From contig CAIJGA010000005.1 of assembly GCA_903820085.1 (NCBI GenBank), positions 1 through 64,000 on the forward strand: a DNA stretch of 64,000 nt, in the 5' to 3' direction. Shown here piece after piece: positions 1-8,567 of this stretch. A model generated the notes under the pieces. It had not been told where the DNA came from. It did not search any database and saw only the letters and a list, made by a program, of their open reading frames with translations. This stretch comes from an uncultured Chlorobiaceae bacterium. GTDB taxonomy: Bacteria > Bacteroidota > Chlorobiia > Chlorobiales > Chlorobiaceae. Numbering within the stretch: the first letter of the stretch is position 1; the number at the start of each line of letters is the position of its first letter. The translations under genes and the position numbers were made by a program.

Positions 1-141
1 AAGTCTGAATGCATTGCTTTTCAATGGGCAGTTGACGGATAACTATGCAAACAATATACAACTTATCTTATTTATAAACAAAGAGTTAAGCAATTATTTA
101 CACATATTTTTCTTGAGGGAAAGTCCGACAAACTGCTAGGA

Positions 142-2256
142 TTGCCGCTGAAACGGGATAATCAGGTGTTTGGTGTCGTCACGATATATTCCGCTTTTTC
201 TAACGCCTTTGATGCAGAGGAGATATTGCTGCTCACGTCACTGGCTGACAACCTCTCTTATGGTATAACGATGCTGCAAACCCGTAAGGCACGGGAACTG
301 GCAGAAAACAAGCTCCAACGAAGTGAAGCGCGCTACAGGTCTCTTTTTCAGAACCACCATACCGTCATGCTGATCATTGATCCTTTAGATGGAGCGATTG
401 TTGACGCCAACCCTGCGGCTGTCACCTACTATGGCTGGGATCAGGCTGAACTCTGCCGGATGAAAATCAGCCAGATAAACATGTTGACGGAGCAGGAGGT
501 CATATCAGAAATGGAACTGGCAAAAAAACATAAGACCAATTATTTTATTTTCCGCCATCGACGGGCCGACGGCTCAATCCGTGATGTCGAGGTGTACAGT
601 GGCCCGATTTCGTTTTCGGAAAAGCCCCTGCTTTATTCCATCATTAACGATATTACCGAGCGCCTACAGGTCGAAACAGCATTGCGCGACAGCGAAAGAA
701 GGTTCCGTTCCATTACTGAACAAATTGTTGAGATGGTTTTTGTTACCGACAACAAGGGACGTTTGACCTATGCTTCATCCGTTATTGAGCAGATGTTCGG
801 CTATAACGCTTATGAGGCGAAGGGCCATTTTATTACCGAATATTTTGCCGAAGAGGAGATTCCAAGAGCCCTTGTCATATTTCATGATATCATGCAGGAT
901 TGCCTGACCGATCAGATTCATGAATTCAAGTTTGTGAAAAAAAACGGTTCACTCTTTTACGGAGAAGTTCATCTGCGCTATTATCAGGATCAAGATTCTG
1001 TCGGCATGATCGGATTGGTTCGCGATACGACAATTTACAGGCAGAATCAAGAGGCAAGTGCCAAACTTGAGGCACAGCTTCAGCAGTCCCAGAAAATGGA
1101 GATGGTAGGGAGGCTGGCAGGCGGTATAGCCCATGATTTCAATAATATGCTTTCGGTAATTCTCGGCCATTCTGAAATGGGTCTTGAACTTCTTGACCCG
1201 TCTCAGGAACTTTATACTGATCTCGAGGCTATACGCAATGCAGCAACCCGTTCTGCCGATCTGACCCGGCAACTTCTTGCCTTTTCCCGGAAGCAGATCG
1301 TTCTTCCAAAAATTCTTGAGCTGAATGCCGCAGTCGAAGAGTTGCTGCCCATGTTGCAGCGTCTTATTGGTGAAAATATCAAGCTGGTATGGATTCCTGA
1401 CAATCAACTCCCTCTTCTGAAAATCGATCCGTCTCAAATCGATCAGATTCTTGTCAACCTCATTGTCAACGCCCGTGATGCCATAACCGGTAATGGCAGA
1501 ATCACTCTCAAAAGCAGCAGCCTCCCAGTTTCTGGCAGTCCAAGTGAAGCTTGCAGCAACGAGGAAGAGTGCGTTGGCTATGTGACTCTTTCCGTAATTG
1601 ATGATGGCTGCGGTATTGACCAAAACGATATTGTTCATATTTTTGAACCTTTTTTTACCACAAAAGAGCAGGGAAAAGGTACTGGTCTTGGTCTATCAAT
1701 GGTCTACGGGATTATCAAACAGAACAACGGCACGATCGACTGCCAGAGTGAACCAGACAAAGGAACAACCTTCACGATTTATCTGCCCACTTATCGAGCT
1801 TCATTGAAAACGGAGAGGATATCTCCGCCTGAGCAATTGAGAGGCAAGCCCCACCAGACCATTCTGCTTGTGGAAGATGAACCGTCTTTTCTCAACCTCT
1901 GTAAACACATGCTTGAGTCTAATGGCTACAACGTGCTTGATGCCGGTACTTCTGCGGAAGCCTTAAGAATTGCGAAAAATTACCAGGGACGTATTGAATT
2001 GTTATTGACGGATGTAATCATGCCGGAGATGAATGGATCAGAACTATCAAAAAAGCTTTTTGCCTCTCGCCCGGACCTTAAAACACTTTTTATGTCAGGT
2101 TTCACGGCGGATGTTATTACCCACAATACACTCCTGGATACAAAAATTAACTTTATCCAGAAACCGTTCAGCATCAAATCACTGAACAAGGCCATTGATA
2201 AAATCTTAAATTCAATTACGATTGAAGACTTACCGGAACTCCTGTTTCGGGCATGA
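142..2256 (+). CDS. Hybrid sensor histidine kinase, N-terminally truncated
   Basis: Two-component sensor predicted to autophosphorylate and pass phosphate to its own receiver domain. The order is: the C-terminal half of a GAF domain (residues 1-45, with LPLKRDNQVFGVVTIYS), PAS (about 61-175), PAS (about 183-300), HisKA with GGIAHDFNNML (His331), HATPase with GTGLGLSMVYG, and a receiver domain with phospho-acceptor Asp624 in LLTDVIMP. No transmembrane segment is visible. The assigned start is a TTG in the middle of the GAF fold. The frame is open back to a TAA at 40-42 but holds no ATG or GTG, so the front half of the GAF domain is missing. The gene is therefore probably 5'-truncated or disrupted just upstream. 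The kinase and receiver motifs look intact. The stimulus is unknown. Confidence 0.8.
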   Translation: MPLKRDNQVFGVVTIYSAFSNAFDAEEILLLTSLADNLSYGITMLQTRKARELAENKLQRSEARYRSLFQNHHTVMLIIDPLDGAIVDANPAAVTYYGWDQAELCRMKISQINMLTEQEVISEMELAKKHKTNYFIFRHRRADGSIRDVEVYSGPISFSEKPLLYSIINDITERLQVETALRDSERRFRSITEQIVEMVFVTDNKGRLTYASSVIEQMFGYNAYEAKGHFITEYFAEEEIPRALVIFHDIMQDCLTDQIHEFKFVKKNGSLFYGEVHLRYYQDQDSVGMIGLVRDTTIYRQNQEASAKLEAQLQQSQKMEMVGRLAGGIAHDFNNMLSVILGHSEMGLELLDPSQELYTDLEAIRNAATRSADLTRQLLAFSRKQIVLPKILELNAAVEELLPMLQRLIGENIKLVWIPDNQLPLLKIDPSQIDQILVNLIVNARDAITGNGRITLKSSSLPVSGSPSEACSNEEECVGYVTLSVIDDGCGIDQNDIVHIFEPFFTTKEQGKGTGLGLSMVYGIIKQNNGTIDCQSEPDKGTTFTIYLPTYRASLKTERISPPEQLRGKPHQTILLVEDEPSFLNLCKHMLESNGYNVLDAGTSAEALRIAKNYQGRIELLLTDVIMPEMNGSELSKKLFASRPDLKTLFMSGFTADVITHNTLLDTKINFIQKPFSIKSLNKAIDKILNSITIEDLPELLFRA

Positions 2257-2456
2257 TTTTTAATGGATTCGCTACCAAAGAAGTATTGCGATCACCTCCA
2301 TAACCGTACTCATTTTAGAAATCAACCTGTTCATGCCGTTTCTTCGTTATGGGAGCTGTGTTTTTTTGCGAGAAGCAGGCGGTAAAATCAGTATATTTTT
2401 CTGTTCCGTTGACTAACTTTTAAAAAAGCAACATTTCCGGAAGGAGGGAGTGATCA

Positions 2457-3785
2457 ATGCGTTCTTTCTTTGACAAGGCGGGATCAGTTTTTCTTCTTCT
2501 TATCCTGATGGTGCTGTTGTTTCCTGTCAATGACGCCAAGGCAGCAGAAAAACCTGATAGCCTAAAGAAGGTTATCGCGGTGGGAGTACGCTCGACTCTG
2601 GAAGAATTGAATGATTTTCGACCGGGATACATCTATCTAACAGTTGAAAACCGGTCGGATTCCTTGCTGACTATTGACCGTATTGTCCTAGCTGAAAAGC
2701 CCTCTTTTATCAGTATCAAGTCATCAGCATTTGACAGGGATACCGTTTCTTCCAGAGAGTCTTCTTTGCCATACAGGATGGGTCAACCTGTTCGGCCCGG
2801 TGAATGGCGGGTTTATCCTGTCTACGTTGCAGCAACAGATCAGGTCAGGCCTGGTGACCATCTCTTGCTGTTCAATATTTATTATCATCATAACAGTAAA
2901 ATACCGCAATATGGCAGTGTGCTTGCCGAACATAAGCTCAAGGTAAAAGTTTTCGGGGAAGATGAAGTTCTTGGTGCCTTGTCGAATGCAGTGACCTTTC
3001 TGATGTTTCCGGGTTTTATCATGATTGTCGCTTTCGGGATGGTATGGAACCTCTTTCTTCGGGGCGAAAAGGCGGAAAAATTTTCAGAATATTTTAAAGC
3101 TGGAAAAATAACTGACCTGCGATTTTGGGTAATTTCGATAACCTTGTCGCTGTTTATGGCTCTCTTTGGATATCCGTGGCTGACAGGAAAGCTTAGATTT
3201 ATTGGCCGAAGGGATTACCTGTATGGCTATGGATTTCATGATATTGTCTGGATGTGGCTGCTTTCGGTGTTTCTTGGAGTGACGGTTTCATTAACGGCTG
3301 CCTTGCTGCTTTTTGGGTGGAAGAAAGTTATGGAATTGAAAAAGAGCCGCGATTTTGAAAACGATTTTAAAGAGAGTGACGATCCGATAATTTTTCTGAG
3401 AAAAATGGTCAGGAAAGGCATCGACAGTGTTGTGTTGGTAAGGGTAACCATAACGGACTCAAAGGAGATGGGGTGGTCGATAGAGCCTGACAGCCTGGGA
3501 AAAAAGGAGTTTTGGATTATTCCCTTTATTGATGTGCTTTGGCAGAAACAGGTAACCGAACTCTATGATGAATTTGATATAAAGATAAATGGAGCGACAC
3601 CTTCTAAGCTCAACAGTATTCTTGAAACCATTGATAAAGGCATAGCACAAAAACCGCAAGGTACCGGATTGGCTGCGGTATCATGGGCTAAAGCGGACGG
3701 ATTTATTGTGAAACCTCAGGAAATAGTCAGGGAGCGCATTGATTTTGATGCGGTCAAGGAGTGTGTTGTTCGTGCAGCGATATAG
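2457..3785 (+). CDS. Membrane protein of unknown family with periplasmic domain
   Basis: Not assigned to a named family. The 442-residue product starts at an ATG behind a strong ribosome site (AAGGAGGGA, 2441-2449). An N-terminal signal segment ends near ...NDAKAA (residue 30). A predicted extracytoplasmic beta-rich domain of about 150 residues follows. Three hydrophobic segments (about 183-205, 226-247, 265-290) precede a charged, probably cytoplasmic, 140-residue C-terminal domain. The extracytoplasmic part has an Ig-like feel (repeated hydrophobic/proline strands), but this is only an impression. The next gene on the same strand is also unknown, and the two may work together. A transporter accessory or signalling role is possible; no catalytic motif was seen. 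Confidence 0.72.
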   Translation: MRSFFDKAGSVFLLLILMVLLFPVNDAKAAEKPDSLKKVIAVGVRSTLEELNDFRPGYIYLTVENRSDSLLTIDRIVLAEKPSFISIKSSAFDRDTVSSRESSLPYRMGQPVRPGEWRVYPVYVAATDQVRPGDHLLLFNIYYHHNSKIPQYGSVLAEHKLKVKVFGEDEVLGALSNAVTFLMFPGFIMIVAFGMVWNLFLRGEKAEKFSEYFKAGKITDLRFWVISITLSLFMALFGYPWLTGKLRFIGRRDYLYGYGFHDIVWMWLLSVFLGVTVSLTAALLLFGWKKVMELKKSRDFENDFKESDDPIIFLRKMVRKGIDSVVLVRVTITDSKEMGWSIEPDSLGKKEFWIIPFIDVLWQKQVTELYDEFDIKINGATPSKLNSILETIDKGIAQKPQGTGLAAVSWAKADGFIVKPQEIVRERIDFDAVKECVVRAAI

Positions 3786-3796
3786 AAATTAAAAAA

Positions 3797-3818
3797 GGCG
3801 AACCCCGTAGGATTCGCC
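3797..3818 (-). terminator. Hairpin with T-tract on the minus strand
   Basis: GGCGAA pairs with TTCGCC around a small C/G-rich loop. An A-run lies on the plus-strand left side (3791-3796), so a minus-strand transcript would end in a U-run. It reads better as a minus-strand or bidirectional terminator than as a plus-strand one. No minus-strand gene is recognised immediately upstream of it. Confidence 0.45.
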
Positions 3819-3851
3819 AGCATTCAAGGTTTCCAACCCCTGCGGGGAAGC

Positions 3852-3903
3852 GTCGCTCAGAGATACATGCCAGTTTGGGCTTTGGCATGTATCTCTGAGC
3901 GAC
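3852..3903. repeat. Perfect 21-bp inverted repeat with 10-nt loop
   Basis: The left arm 3852-3872 and right arm 3883-3903 are exact reverse complements, separated by a 10-base loop. There is no T-run on either side, so it is not a textbook Rho-independent terminator. It lies between two unknown genes on the same strand. It could be an RNA-processing or stability hairpin, a small-RNA body, or a palindromic repetitive element. Confidence 0.75.
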
Positions 3904-3957
3904 AGGCCAACAGAATGAAGTCAACTGGAAATTTATCAAATCAACGTCATAATTCAA

Positions 3958-5076
3958 ATGAGAATTGATCAGTTGAATGTATCCTTTATCTGGAACCGGA
4001 CTTTTTTTCATCTTTTTGATGATGCGGTAACCGAAAAAGTTCCGTTCGGATTTTTTGCCCGCCGAACAGCGTATACGAAAAAATTTCTTGAGCTCTCTTC
4101 CGGTACCTCACCGTTGACTTATCCCTGGGAAAAGAAAACAGCAGAGACCAACTGGTTCTGGAAGTATTACCTGAGCAACGTTGATCCTCTGCATACTGAC
4201 CCGTCCACGCTTTCCGGCGATTGTCTGAATAACCTGATTCCATTTCGGAAGTCCTTGAAGCTGGATGTTACGATGCCCTGGTCAACCGACTCAAATCCAG
4301 CGAAGGGGATTTCATTTGAAGGCTTTTTTTATCGTCATGGCGTTTCTTTGGTTTGTACCCTGAGGCTCCGTGACTGCCAGAATATTGAGGAGGCTGTCGA
4401 TAGAGCACTCGATGCTCGCTATCAATCTATTTTTTCATTACGGTCGCAGAATGGAGAGGTTAGGCCATATTCACTGAGGGCGTTAAGTGATCAATGTCTG
4501 GATGCATTGTGTCAGGAAGCGATAAACTGTACGGATGGATATACTGATCAACTCTTTTCTGTTGCTGCGGTAGCAAGCGGAGATAAAGAATATGAAGGAC
4601 GTGTTGTGCAACAGGCGGACGAAATTCACAAGGCTCTCGAAGCCTTGGCGAGTTGGGATCCATCGTGGAAGACGATGACACTTCCTGATTTAACGCAAAA
4701 TGTTATTTCTATAAAAAAGCAGCAGCCGGGAGACGTTTTGTATGGTCATGAAAACAGCCGGGTATTATGGTCGCCTCGACTTTTTGTGCCCGTTGCTGAA
4801 GGACGCAAAAATTATGCTTTGAGGTGGTACTATCGAAACCTGGTGATGGCTTCGATGCATGCAAGGAGCCTTTCTGCTTTTCTTGTCAATACCCATAAAC
4901 AGAGTGCTATCAATGGCCGATTGAAAGGTCATGCAAAAATTGCCAGAGATATCCTGCTGAAGCTTCAAAATCCTGTTGGTAAAAGCACCTATCGCACAAG
5001 GAGCCTTAAAGTTCAGATAGAGAATGACTGCGATCTCCAAACGGCATTGAAGGAGCTGAACCCACAACTCATTTAG
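3958..5076 (+). CDS. Protein of unknown function
   Basis: A soluble-looking 372-residue protein with no signal peptide or clear membrane segment. I do not recognise the family. It is rich in aromatic residues, including an early Trp-rich stretch (NWFWKYYL, near residue 65), and has a basic C-terminal third with few motifs. The ATG at 3958 has no good Shine-Dalgarno sequence, so a different start is possible. It follows the unknown membrane protein by about 170 bp, a gap filled with two hairpins. Same-strand order suggests a linked role, but co-transcription is doubtful given the structures between them. Confidence 0.6.
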   Translation: MRIDQLNVSFIWNRTFFHLFDDAVTEKVPFGFFARRTAYTKKFLELSSGTSPLTYPWEKKTAETNWFWKYYLSNVDPLHTDPSTLSGDCLNNLIPFRKSLKLDVTMPWSTDSNPAKGISFEGFFYRHGVSLVCTLRLRDCQNIEEAVDRALDARYQSIFSLRSQNGEVRPYSLRALSDQCLDALCQEAINCTDGYTDQLFSVAAVASGDKEYEGRVVQQADEIHKALEALASWDPSWKTMTLPDLTQNVISIKKQQPGDVLYGHENSRVLWSPRLFVPVAEGRKNYALRWYYRNLVMASMHARSLSAFLVNTHKQSAINGRLKGHAKIARDILLKLQNPVGKSTYRTRSLKVQIENDCDLQTALKELNPQLI

Positions 5077-5476
5077 CCAGAGAGATCCCCACCCTTACAT
5101 CGAAAAACATAGCGCCGTTTTGCTACCCAAATTCGTATGAAAGGCCTGCGTCTGGCAACTCTGCCACACTCCAGAACCATTCATTTTTAACTGTAGAGTC
5201 ATAGCTCCCCAGTTCTCTTTCGCACCTAAACTTTTTCCTCTCTTTTAAGCTTGGCTTCAGGTTTACTAAAGGTTGATTCCGGTACCTTTGTTACGTGATA
5301 ATGAATAAGGAGCTGGCTAACATTAAACGAAAAGGAGCGGATGAACAAGACTCAATCAATCTAAAATCGGGGGCAAAAAGAAAACGTGAGGTTCATCAGG
5401 ATTTTCTGGTGAATCTTTGGATAAACCATGCATAACGTGCTGAAAAACGCAATCAACTTTAAAAAAGGAATAACTA
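5077..5476. other. 400-bp intergenic stretch, no recognised gene
   Basis: Nothing with family resemblance was seen on either strand. A 44-codon open frame at 5301-5435 has no ribosome site and a non-descript product. The right end presumably carries the promoter and leader of the FISUMP gene, which is preceded by an A-rich stretch with AAAAAAGGAATAA (5460-5472). Confidence 0.4.
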
Positions 5477-6157
5477 ATGAAATATTCATATAAAGCAGTA
5501 TACGGATTACTTCTTCTTCTGATAACCGTGATGACTTCGGTTTCAGAGCTCCATGCAGCAGAGAATGATATTGACGGACATCCAATCAATACGGTATCCA
5601 TAGGCGGTCAGGTCTGGATGCAGGAGAATCTTGACGTCAGCCGTTATCGAAACGGAGACCAAATTCGATATGCCGCTACGAATCAGGATTGGCTTGATGC
5701 CGCAGCAAAGGGTGAAGGAGCATGGAGCTATTACAAGAATGATGCTGCCAGCAACGGAAAATATGGTCGCCTTTATAACTGGTATGCCGTGCACGATTCT
5801 CGTGGCCTTGCTCCGTCAGGGTGGCATATACCGACCTCTCAGGAGTTGAACAAACTGACAGCAGCGTTGGGCGGGTCAGATGTTGCAGGAGCAAAAATGA
5901 AATCCACCGGAACGTCACTCTGGCTCAGCCCCAATTTTGCAGCCGATAACAGCAGCCGGTTCAGTGCACTGCCGGGAGGCATGAGAGGTACTGAAGGTGG
6001 CTTTTTCTTTATGGGTGAAAACGCCTATTTCTGGTCTTCTTCTGAATCAACTCCGACGATCTCATGGTACAGTGTTCTTAATTACCACCTTCCGGTTGTT
6101 GTTCAAGGCACCGAACACAATGCAGACGGGATGTCGGTGCGCTGCATCAAAAACTAA
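5477..6157 (+). CDS. Secreted FISUMP-domain protein
   Basis: Contains the Fibrobacter succinogenes major paralogous domain (FISUMP), a secreted, C-type-lectin-like module common in Bacteroidota/Chlorobiota/Fibrobacterota. Diagnostic blocks in order: IGGQVWMQENLDV (near residue 45), GRLYNWYAV, GWHIPTSQELNKL, ALPGGMRG, YFWSSSE, and the terminal MSVRCIKN. The signal peptide (residues 1-28, ending LHAAE) has no lipobox cysteine, so it is probably secreted or surface-bound rather than a lipoprotein. The 226 residues correspond to one domain copy. Ligand and function are unknown; family members are often paralogous surface proteins. Confidence 0.85.
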   Translation: MKYSYKAVYGLLLLLITVMTSVSELHAAENDIDGHPINTVSIGGQVWMQENLDVSRYRNGDQIRYAATNQDWLDAAAKGEGAWSYYKNDAASNGKYGRLYNWYAVHDSRGLAPSGWHIPTSQELNKLTAALGGSDVAGAKMKSTGTSLWLSPNFAADNSSRFSALPGGMRGTEGGFFFMGENAYFWSSSESTPTISWYSVLNYHLPVVVQGTEHNADGMSVRCIKN

Positions 6158-6184
6158 CGGTATGGAAATTTGCTCCTGAGTCTT

Positions 6185-6229
6185 CACTTGCCCGGTATGC
6201 TTGCTTCAGCCTGTTTTTCCGGGCAAGTG
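6185..6229 (+). terminator. Hairpin downstream of FISUMP gene
   Basis: CACTTGCCCGG at 6185-6195 pairs with CCGGGCAAGTG at 6219-6229, an 11-bp stem around a 23-base loop that itself contains a T-run. A T-rich stretch (TGTTTCTG) follows. It is a probable terminator for the FISUMP gene. Confidence 0.5.
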
Positions 6230-6423
6230 TGTTTCTGTCGATCAAAAAGTGCAGATCTTTCCGACATGCTGACTGTTCTTCAGTAAAGAGTGACCATTTT
6301 GGTGAGACCTGCTGCGATAAGAGCCATTCGGTCGCTTCCATAAGCTCATTGATAGATATGCCGGAGTTTCTATTTTACAGAAAAGAAAGGCAGAAGTGCA
6401 TCCCCTTATCATGACGATTATTG

Positions 6424-7884
6424 ATGAACAACGATATTTTGCAGCTCTCCCCCCGGGAGGTTTGGAAACATTTTTACCGTCTGACCCAAATTCCCCGCCC
6501 TTCCGGGCATGAGGAAAAAATCAGGGAATTTATCGCTGGGTTTGGCAGGAATCTTGGGCTGGAGAGCATGGTTGACGAGGTTGGCAATGTCATCATCCGC
6601 AAGCCTGCCGCTCCCGGCATGGAAAATCGGAAAGGGGTGATTTTGCAGGGGCATCTTGATATGGTGCCGCAAAAGAATCTCGGCAAGCGCCATGATTTTG
6701 CAACAGACCCTGTTGAACCCCTTCTGGATGGTGACTGGGTGCGTGCCAATGGAACAACCCTGGGTGCCGATAACGGCATGGGTGTTGCTGCGGCAATGGC
6801 TGTACTTGAATCCACAGCGTTGCTGCACGGCCCTCTTGAAGCGCTGTTTACCAGTAATGAGGAGAGCGGCATGACGGGGGCCTTTGGGTTCAAACCCGGC
6901 CTGCTCAAGGGAGATATCCTTATGAACCTTGATTCGGAAGATGAGGGTGAGCTCTTTATCGGATGTGCCGGCGGGAGCAATGGGACGATGACTTTCAGTT
7001 GCCGCAATCATGCGCTGCCGGGGGAGTGGAGGGGTTTCATGATTGAGGTAACCGGCCTGAAGGGTGGCCACAGCGGCTTGGATATTCATCTGGGCCGGGG
7101 CAATGCCAACAAGATCATGAATCGTATCCTCTATCACGGGCATCTGCATCATGGCTTGCTGCTGGCTTCGGTCAATGGGGGAAGCCTCCGAAACGCTATT
7201 CCTCGCGAATCGTTTGCCCATGTAGCCCTTCCGGGCTTGAAGGCGCAAGAGTTCCTCGATAGCCTCACCGTCATTGTTGCAGCAATAAAAGAGGAGCTGT
7301 CGGCAGTCGAACCAACCCTGAAGATTGAGGCGGTTGCTGCCAGTGTGCCCGGGTCGGTTATTGAAGAGGGAATTTTTGTTCGATTTCTGCGTGCGCTCTA
7401 TGCCTGTCCGAATGGCGTGATGCGCATGAGCAATACGATGGCAGGCCTGGTTGAAACGTCCAACAATCTTGCCATTGTTCAATCAGGAAATGGTGTTATG
7501 AGCATTGAAATGCTGCTTCGGAGTTCGGTTGATTCTGCCAGAAATGATCTTGAATCCATGATCAGGAGCATCTTTGACCTTGCCGGGGCAGACTCGATGT
7601 TTGACGGCCGCTATCCCGGCTGGAAGCCCGATCATGCTTCTCCGATCCTGAACATCATGCAGGGAGTCTATCATGAAAAATTCAAACAAATTCCTGAGAT
7701 AAGGGCTGTTCATGCCGGTCTCGAATGCGGGATTTTAGGCAGCGCTTATCCGCATTGGGAGATGATCTCTTTTGGCCCGACCATTCGCTATCCTCACTCT
7801 CCGGATGAAAAGGTCAGTATTCCATCCGTCGGGAAATTCTGGGATTTTCTGGTCGAAACACTCAGGAACATACCGGTCAAATAA
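6424..7884 (+). CDS. pepD: Aminoacyl-histidine dipeptidase (cytosol nonspecific dipeptidase)
   Basis: Zinc metallopeptidase of family M20 that hydrolyses a broad range of dipeptides, including Xaa-His, in the cytoplasm. Metal and catalytic motifs visible in order: QGHLDMVPQ, LGADNGMGVAAAM, TSNEESGMTGAFG (catalytic Glu-Glu), MNLDSEDEGELFIGC and GGHSGLDIHLGRGNANK. The length of 486 matches the family. The TTG at 6421 directly precedes an ATG at 6424, which is preferred. A phage-type lysozyme gene follows after 33 bp on the same strand. The pair could be co-transcribed and might join wall-peptide recycling, but that is speculative. Confidence 0.95.
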   Translation: MNNDILQLSPREVWKHFYRLTQIPRPSGHEEKIREFIAGFGRNLGLESMVDEVGNVIIRKPAAPGMENRKGVILQGHLDMVPQKNLGKRHDFATDPVEPLLDGDWVRANGTTLGADNGMGVAAAMAVLESTALLHGPLEALFTSNEESGMTGAFGFKPGLLKGDILMNLDSEDEGELFIGCAGGSNGTMTFSCRNHALPGEWRGFMIEVTGLKGGHSGLDIHLGRGNANKIMNRILYHGHLHHGLLLASVNGGSLRNAIPRESFAHVALPGLKAQEFLDSLTVIVAAIKEELSAVEPTLKIEAVAASVPGSVIEEGIFVRFLRALYACPNGVMRMSNTMAGLVETSNNLAIVQSGNGVMSIEMLLRSSVDSARNDLESMIRSIFDLAGADSMFDGRYPGWKPDHASPILNIMQGVYHEKFKQIPEIRAVHAGLECGILGSAYPHWEMISFGPTIRYPHSPDEKVSIPSVGKFWDFLVETLRNIPVK

Positions 7885-7917
7885 ACGATTACGGTTTGAC
7901 AGGGCAACTTCTAAACA

Positions 7918-8358
7918 ATGACCATGATGATGCAGATCAGTGAAAAAGGCCTTGATCTTATTCGCAAGTATGAGGGCTTGCGACTTGTGACCTATGTGTG
8001 CCCCGGGGGAAAGCGTACGATCGGGTACGGCCATACGGGTCCGGATGTAAAGAGTGGCCAGAAAATTGATACGGAACGGGCAAATGAGCTCTTGACCAGG
8101 GATGTTCAGCGGTTTGAGATCGCAGTCAATGAGCTGGTGACGGTGCCGATGACACAGGGAATGCTGGATGCGTTGATCAGTTTTTCCTTTAATCTCGGGG
8201 TGGGCTCATTGAAGAGTTCAACCTTGCTGAAAAAACTTAACGCGGCTGATCTGGACGGTGCGGCGAATGAGTTTTTGAAGTGGAACCAGGCAAAGGGGAA
8301 AGTGCTTGACGGGCTGACGGAACGGCGCAAAAGCGAGCGTGAACTTTTTTTGGCCTGA
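7918..8358 (+). CDS. Phage-type lysozyme (glycoside hydrolase family 24)
   Basis: A muramidase predicted to cleave N-acetylmuramic acid/N-acetylglucosamine bonds in peptidoglycan. It shows the GH24 catalytic signature Glu-8 residues-Cys-5 residues-Thr (E..C..T within EGLRLVTYVCPGGKRTIGYG), using the Cys variant known from P21-type endolysins. Downstream blocks ALISFSFNLGVGSLKSSTLL and GLTERRKSERELF are typical. At 146 residues it is only the catalytic domain, with no signal peptide or SAR anchor, so export would need a holin or lysis. No other phage gene was seen, so it is probably a domesticated or orphan endolysin. It lies close behind pepD. Confidence 0.92.
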   Translation: MTMMMQISEKGLDLIRKYEGLRLVTYVCPGGKRTIGYGHTGPDVKSGQKIDTERANELLTRDVQRFEIAVNELVTVPMTQGMLDALISFSFNLGVGSLKSSTLLKKLNAADLDGAANEFLKWNQAKGKVLDGLTERRKSERELFLA

Positions 8359-8392
8359 CCGGTTTTTGTTCGGTATGAGGGAGGAAAAATTT

Positions 8393-8443
8393 ATGGCTTT
8401 CGAACAAAAAAAATCAAAAATTGATTGGCTGATACCTCTCTGA
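8393..8443 (+). other. Short ORF (16 codons) with strong ribosome site
   Basis: An ATG at 8393 sits behind an excellent Shine-Dalgarno sequence (GGGAGGAAA, 8380-8388) and encodes MAFEQKKSKIDWLIPL before a TGA at 8441-8443. The same frame stays open afterwards into the ribonucleotide reductase leader. It may be a leader peptide or the start of a decayed gene. No homologue is recognised. Confidence 0.3.
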
Positions 8444-8501
8444 GGTTATATTGTCGCTTATGTCAATGAAATAATTGACGATAAAATTATTGACTTTTTT
8501 G

Positions 8502-8541
8502 AAAGGGTAACTCTATATGTTAAAAAGAGTTGCCCTTTTTT
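8502..8541 (+). terminator. Rho-independent terminator just upstream of nrdJ
   Basis: AAAGGGTAACTCT (8502-8514) pairs with AGAGTTGCCC (8526-8535), one G-T wobble, followed by six T residues (8536-8541). It ends only 26 bases before the nrdJ ATG. It either terminates the pepD/lysozyme transcript or acts as an attenuator in the nrdJ leader. A TTGACT (8490-8495) with TATATG (8514-8519) overlaps it as a possible promoter. Confidence 0.7.
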
Positions 8542-8567
8542 ACCATATCTGACTCCGGAGAGCTTCC

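Noticed and set aside
949-1638. 229-codon minus-strand frame opposite the hybrid kinase
   Set aside because: Overlaps clear PAS/HisKA/HATPase coding; no motif in the antisense product.
5301-5435. 44-codon frame before the FISUMP gene
   Set aside because: No ribosome site, no hydrophobic or conserved feature, and length within chance expectation.
6418-7482. 354-codon open frame opposite pepD
   Set aside because: pepD on the plus strand has every M20 motif and normal length; the antisense frame has no recognisable motif and reads as a shadow.
8359-8567. Cobalamin riboswitch upstream of nrdJ
   Set aside because: The gap is too short and no B12-box-like conserved element was seen.
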